Shown: piece by piece, positions 8,521-11,500 of the stretch | Numbering within the stretch: position 1 is the first letter of the stretch | How the letters are laid out: each line of letters begins with the position of its first letter | DNA from: CAXMST01 sp032122625 | Lineage (GTDB): Bacteria > Actinomycetota > Thermoleophilia > Solirubrobacterales > 70-9 | DNA length: 11,500 nucleotides | Assembly (NCBI GenBank): GCA_032122625.1 | Contig: JAQBGG010000087.1 | Span: 1 to 11,500 of the forward strand | Direction of reading: 5' to 3' | The notes under the pieces: model-generated | Told to the model about the DNA's origin: nothing | Databases searched by the model: none | Seen by the model: only the letters and a program-made list of their open reading frames with translations | Made by a program: the position numbers and the translations under genes

Positions 8521-8548
8521 ATCTTAGCAAAGCAATGCGGCTTTCCAA
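8521..8548 (-). promoter_or_regulatory. Candidate sigma70-type promoter for fusA-tuf
   Basis: On the minus strand TTGGAA (8543-8548) and TAAGAT (8521-8526) are separated by 16 bases. Each matches the consensus hexamer at four of six positions. The start of transcription would fall near 8514, giving a leader of about 175 bases before fusA. The promoter would overlap the beginning of the oppositely oriented membrane-protein gene. Confidence 0.4.
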
Positions 8549-9392
8549 GCGAACTGAGAGCGGCAAGGAGGAGCCGCAGGCCAGGCAGGTAAAACGCAGC
8601 TCCCGGAAGACCCCCTCCCGGTCTCGCGAGGGCGAGGGGGAGACTCCGAGCAAGCTCGACCGAACACCCAAGGCGGCGTTCGGCCGAATCGGCGCGGCGG
8701 TCCCTGTCGTTGCCGGGATCGGCGGCTGGATCGGCAGGCTCGGTCGCTCCTCGCTCAGCAAGCTCGGACCCCCGACGGCGAAGCTGCGACGCCGTCTGAG
8801 CGCGATCGTCGCCGCGTTCTCGCGAGCGATCACGCCGACCCGCGGACTCCTGATCGCGGCCATCGGCTGCGCGGTCCTGCTCGCCCTGAGTCAGTTCGCC
8901 GACTATCGAGGCGTCGAGATCGGCGTTGGCAGCTCCGACGCCGGCATCGCCTCCCTTGCGCCCGCTCCCGAGGTCGGCCGCGCCGAGCTGGGCAGCGCTC
9001 ACGCCTACGCGATGGTCCCGGTCGCCATCCTGGCGATCGCGATCCTCGCCCTCGCCGCCCGCACCGGCCGCTGGCAGCTGTGCCGTCTGGTCGCCCTGAT
9101 CGGCGTGATCGTCGTCGCCGTCAGCCTCTTCATCGACCGACCCACCGGCCTTGACGAAGGCGCCATCGCGCGCGACTTTGCCGACGCCGAGGCGACGCTG
9201 CTCGGCGGCTTCTGGGTCCAGGTGTTCGCCGGCATTGGATTGATCCTCACCTCGTTGATGCTCGGCGCCGAGATCCGCAAGGCCCGGCCCTCAGGGGCTC
9301 GCGGTAAGGATGAGCGTAAGCGTGGGAGCCGGCGCAAACCGCTCGCCGGCGTCCGGGCCGCTCGCGCCGATGCCAAGGGCGCCGGCGCGTGA
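8535..9392 (+). CDS. Predicted four-helix membrane protein with basic N-terminal region, function unknown
   Basis: I do not recognise a named family. From ATG 8535 the product has 285 residues. Residues 1-103 are basic and rich in Arg, Lys, Ser and Pro, with no signal peptide, probably cytoplasmic. Four hydrophobic segments follow at about 104-120, 157-175, 183-200 and 222-243. The loop between the third and fourth holds DRPTGLDEG and a run of Asp/Ala before GGFW (224-227). The end (from 247) is again strongly basic. From HAYAM (156) onward it resembles the next gene's product segment by segment, so the two are likely paralogues. Other in-frame starts are ATG 8451 and TTG 8433; none has a clear ribosome binding site. 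The gene overlaps the next by GTGA. It runs opposite to the ribosomal genes and divergent from fusA. Confidence 0.75.
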   Translation: MRLSKRTESGKEEPQARQVKRSSRKTPSRSREGEGETPSKLDRTPKAAFGRIGAAVPVVAGIGGWIGRLGRSSLSKLGPPTAKLRRRLSAIVAAFSRAITPTRGLLIAAIGCAVLLALSQFADYRGVEIGVGSSDAGIASLAPAPEVGRAELGSAHAYAMVPVAILAIAILALAARTGRWQLCRLVALIGVIVVAVSLFIDRPTGLDEGAIARDFADAEATLLGGFWVQVFAGIGLILTSLMLGAEIRKARPSGARGKDERKRGSRRKPLAGVRAARADAKGAGA

Positions 9393-9913
9393 GAAAACTG
9401 CCTCGGGCTGAGGTGCTGGTGCCGATAGCCGTAGCTCTGGGTGCCGTGGTCCTTGCCGCCAGCGAGTTCATGATCGCCTTCGCGTTCACGCCGCCGGGTG
9501 GCGAGGCGCTGCGCGAGGTCAGCTCCGCCGACCGGCACGGCTATTCGCTGCTCCTGCTCGCGGTCTTCGCGCTGGTCGCCCTCGGTTTCGCGCTGATGAC
9601 CGGCTCCAGGCCCGCCGCCTACGCGGTCGCCGGGGCCGGAGTTGTGGCGATGCTCCTCTTTCTGATCGTCGACCTCCCCGACGCCGGCAAGCTCGGCGAC
9701 CTCGAGGACCCCGTGCGCGGGTTCGCCAGCGCCCGCGCCGAGCCCCAGGCGGGCTTCTGGCTGGAGGCGCTGGGGGCGCTCACCCTCGGCCTCGGCGGCA
9801 TCGCCTTCGCGTCCCTGGGCCCCGAGCAGATGCGGGCCCTCCCCAACCGACTCCGCCGCCGGCCGAAGGCAGAGGCGGGCGAGCGTACCGGCCCGGACCC
9901 CGCCGGCAGCTGA
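9389..9913 (+). CDS. Predicted four-helix membrane protein, probable paralogue of the preceding gene, function unknown
   Basis: The product has 174 residues from GTG 9389, which overlaps the previous stop as GTGA, so translation is probably coupled. Hydrophobic segments lie at about 8-34, 52-71, 75-94 and 121-142. The loop after helix 1 contains FTPPGGEALREVSSADRHGY; after helix 3 comes VDLPDAG, an acidic stretch, and then AGFWLEALGA (121-130) leading into helix 4. The preceding protein has matching elements in the same order: HAYAM against HGYSL, a TG after helix 2, FIDRP against IVDLP, and GFW before the last helix. This argues for tandem duplication with later divergence. The C-terminus is basic and cytoplasmic by the positive-inside tendency. 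It lacks the long basic N-terminal region of its neighbour. Operon partner of that gene; function not inferable. Confidence 0.8.
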   Translation: MRKLPRAEVLVPIAVALGAVVLAASEFMIAFAFTPPGGEALREVSSADRHGYSLLLLAVFALVALGFALMTGSRPAAYAVAGAGVVAMLLFLIVDLPDAGKLGDLEDPVRGFASARAEPQAGFWLEALGALTLGLGGIAFASLGPEQMRALPNRLRRRPKAEAGERTGPDPAGS

Positions 9914-10053
9914 CCCCGCCGAGCCGTGCGCCACCCCGCCGACACGGATCGGTCACAACCGGCGTCCCACGCGGCACTCACCGTGGGGGAGCATCGGGTG
10001 GATGACGCCCCAAGCCGACTCCGCTGCGCGAGCCGGGCTGCGTTGACCACGCC

Positions 10054-10974
10054 ATGGGGGGTAAAGGCAGCCCGCTTCGCACGGCCGAACTTGGCGTTGC
10101 CGAGTGGGCGGCCCAGAACCATGAGGTTGTCACCAGTCGAGAGCTGCACGAACGGGGCATCTCCAGCCGGCGTCTAGAGGGATGGGTCGCGGCCGGCCGG
10201 CTTCATCGGATCTACCGCGGCGTCTTCACCGTCGGCAGCCCGCATCTGACGCGCGAGGGCAGATGGTTGGCAGCCGTGCGCGCCTGCGGGCCCGGTTCCA
10301 TGCTCAGCCACCTCAGCGCGGGAGCGTTCTGGAGCCTGCTCAAGGCAGACCCGGTAGTCATCGACGTCACGGCACCCCGATCCCGCCGGCCTCGGGAGTG
10401 CATCCGGCTGCACCGGCCGCAGCGACTGCCGCCCGAGGAGCGGGCCCTCCATGGCGCGATTCCGGTGACGACGCCGACCCGGACCTGGATCGATCTCGCA
10501 GCGATGGTCAGCGACGAGCGACTGAGGCGGGCGCTCTCGGAGGGGGAGCGGACCGGAATCCTCGAGCCCCGCTCACTCTCTACCGCGCTGATAAGTCGAC
10601 CCGGCGTCCCCGGTCTGGCCGCGGCGCGCCGGGTGCTCGCCGCCTACCGGCCGGCCGGTGGGATCCACTTCCGGTCAAACCTCGAGCGGGCGTTCTGGGA
10701 GGCGTGGATGGCGCGCGGTCTCGAGCCGCCCGAGGTGAACGCCCACGTCTGCGGCTTCGAGGTGGACCTGATCTGGCGCCGGCGCAAGCTCGTCGTCGAG
10801 CTGGACGGAGGCCGCTGGCACAGGACGGGCGCCGACCGCGAGCGCGACGGGCACCGGGGCCGCATCCTCGACGAAGCCGGCCACCAGCTGCTTCGCTTCA
10901 GCGACGCCGAGATCGCCGCCGACCTACAAACCTGCATCGCCACAACCGCTGCCGCTCTCGCCCGGCGAGCCTGA
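10054..10974 (+). CDS. AbiEi-like winged-helix protein with C-terminal DUF559 endonuclease-like domain
   Basis: The 306-residue product has two recognisable parts. Residues about 12-62 match the winged-helix region of AbiEi-type antitoxins (NHEVVTSRELHERGISSRRL, then GRLHRIYRGVFTVG). Residues about 205-290 match DUF559, a domain of the Vsr/PD-(D/E)XK fold: NLERAFW with Glu211, FEVDLIW with Asp238, VVELDGGRWH with Glu249, Asp251 and His256, and LLRFSDAEI. Between them is the middle region with HLSAG and TPTRTWIDLA that such proteins usually have. This architecture is common in Actinomycetota genomes, often in many copies and without a partner toxin; its function is not established. No AbiEii-type nucleotidyltransferase is adjacent. 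ATG 10054 has no clear ribosome binding site, so the start is tentative. It follows the membrane genes after 140 bases and converges on rpsG. Confidence 0.85.
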   Translation: MGGKGSPLRTAELGVAEWAAQNHEVVTSRELHERGISSRRLEGWVAAGRLHRIYRGVFTVGSPHLTREGRWLAAVRACGPGSMLSHLSAGAFWSLLKADPVVIDVTAPRSRRPRECIRLHRPQRLPPEERALHGAIPVTTPTRTWIDLAAMVSDERLRRALSEGERTGILEPRSLSTALISRPGVPGLAAARRVLAAYRPAGGIHFRSNLERAFWEAWMARGLEPPEVNAHVCGFEVDLIWRRRKLVVELDGGRWHRTGADRERDGHRGRILDEAGHQLLRFSDAEIAADLQTCIATTAAALARRA

Positions 10975-10980
10975 CCGCGC

Positions 10981-11003
10981 CCCGGCGGGCCGAGGCCGCC
11001 GGG
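10981..11003. terminator. Perfect hairpin between convergent stop codons of the DUF559 gene and rpsG
   Basis: CCCGGCGG (10981-10988) and CCGCCGGG (10996-11003) form a perfect 8-bp stem with a 7-base loop, filling most of the 29-base gap between the two stop codons. Neither side has a T-tract, so it is not a classical intrinsic terminator. Its position suggests a bidirectional 3' end or transcript-protecting element. Confidence 0.45.
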
Positions 11004-11471
11004 CTACCAGCGGTAGTGGGCGAAGGCCTTATTGGCCTGCGCCATGCGGTAGATGTCGTCCTTGCGCTTATAGGCGCCGCCCTGCTGCTGGGTGGCATCC
11101 ATGATCTCGCGCGCAAGACGCTCCGACATCGACTTCTCGCCACGGTTGCGGGCGAAGGTGACGAGCCAGCGCACGGCCAGGGTCTTGGCACGACGCTGCG
11201 GTACCTCGACGGGCACCTGGTAGGTGGCGCCACCGACACGGCGGGAGCGGACTTCAAGGCTTGGGGTGAGCTTCTCGATCGCCTCCTCGAGGACCTCGGT
11301 TGGGTCGCGACCGGTGCGCTCGGCGACGACCGAGAGCGCGTCGGTGACGATCCGCTCGGCGGTCGACTTCTTGCCGTGCAGCATGACCTTGTTGATCAAC
11401 TGCTGGACCAGCCGGCTGCGGTAGCGCGAGTCGGGCGGGACCGGCCGGGTGGCTGCTCGATTACGACGCAT
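11004..11471 (-). CDS. rpsG: 30S ribosomal protein S7
   Basis: S7 nucleates assembly of the 30S head and contacts the E-site tRNA; in enterobacteria it represses its own operon. The 155-residue product is close to the 156 residues common in Actinomycetota. Clear blocks are VQQLINKVMLHGKKSTAERI (about 22-41), PSLEVRSRRVGGATYQVPVE, the RRAKTLAVRW helix, and the C-terminal KRKDDIYRMAQANKAFAHYRW. The ATG at 11471 overlaps the rpsL stop as TGATG. No strong Shine-Dalgarno is seen (AAGG about 9 bases upstream), consistent with coupling to rpsL. Downstream it does not lead into fusA; a hairpin and convergent genes follow. Confidence 0.97.
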   Translation of the reverse strand: MRRNRAATRPVPPDSRYRSRLVQQLINKVMLHGKKSTAERIVTDALSVVAERTGRDPTEVLEEAIEKLTPSLEVRSRRVGGATYQVPVEVPQRRAKTLAVRWLVTFARNRGEKSMSERLAREIMDATQQQGGAYKRKDDIYRMAQANKAFAHYRW

Positions 11472-11500
11472 CAGGTGGCCTTGACGCCGTAATGAGATCG
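11471..11500 (-). CDS. rpsL: 30S ribosomal protein S12, last nine codons only
   Basis: The minus strand from the window edge reads RSHYGVKAT followed by TGA at 11471-11473. S12 proteins typically end in RS-[KR]-YG followed by a few basic residues, and rpsL is the expected gene just upstream of rpsG. The stop overlaps the rpsG start by one base (TGATG). The identification rests on this short end plus gene order. Confidence 0.85.
   Translation of the reverse strand, partial: RSHYGVKAT

Noticed and set aside
8565..8573. AAGGAGGAG that looks like a strong ribosome binding site for the membrane-protein gene
   Set aside because: No ATG, GTG or TTG follows in frame at a usable distance; it simply codes Lys-Glu-Glu in the N-terminal region.
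10182..11492. 436-codon open frame on the plus strand across the DUF559 gene and rpsG
   Set aside because: It is out of frame with the DUF559 gene and antisense to rpsG, and resembles no known protein.

Overview
The window is GC-rich bacterial DNA carrying the str and S10 ribosomal-protein / translation-factor clusters, almost all on the minus strand. Gene order in the direction of transcription (right to left) is rpsL (last codons only), rpsG, a 2.66 kb stretch with three oppositely oriented genes, fusA, tuf, a strong intrinsic terminator, then rpsJ-rplC-rplD-rplW-rplB-rpsS-rplV-rpsC, with rpsC running off the left edge. Base composition, protein types (EF-Tu, EF-G, L2, S7 sequences; an AbiEi/DUF559-type protein) and the str-S10 adjacency point to Actinomycetota. 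A deep-branching high-GC class such as Thermoleophilia is my guess, from general impression only.

Left part (1-4661): the S10 operon, tightly packed, with TGATG or short overlaps at several junctions. The S3 protein is unusual: after a normal 206-residue core it carries a disordered tail of at least 170 residues with 12-residue and 8-residue tandem repeats, still open at the window edge. The only wide gap inside the operon, before rpsC, is filled by a hairpin that covers part of the rpsC ribosome binding site. Ahead of rpsJ is a 188-base leader with a perfect 8-bp inverted repeat.

Middle (4850-8550): tuf and fusA. tuf ends in a 12-bp stem plus T-tract terminator, so the S10 operon probably has its own promoter or depends on read-through. 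fusA is preceded by a candidate promoter about 180 bases upstream and a structured leader with a second terminator-like hairpin, enclosed by a longer-range stem.

Right part (8535-11003): the str operon is split here. Two overlapping genes encode four-helix membrane proteins that look like diverged tandem paralogues, and a third encodes an AbiEi-like winged-helix protein fused to a DUF559 endonuclease-like domain. All three point against the ribosomal genes and end convergently with rpsG, with an 8-bp perfect hairpin exactly between the two stop codons. The most interesting signals are the split str operon with its apparent rewired fusA leader, the paralogous membrane pair of unknown function, and the S3 tail. 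I see no tRNA, rRNA, insertion sequence or CRISPR array.
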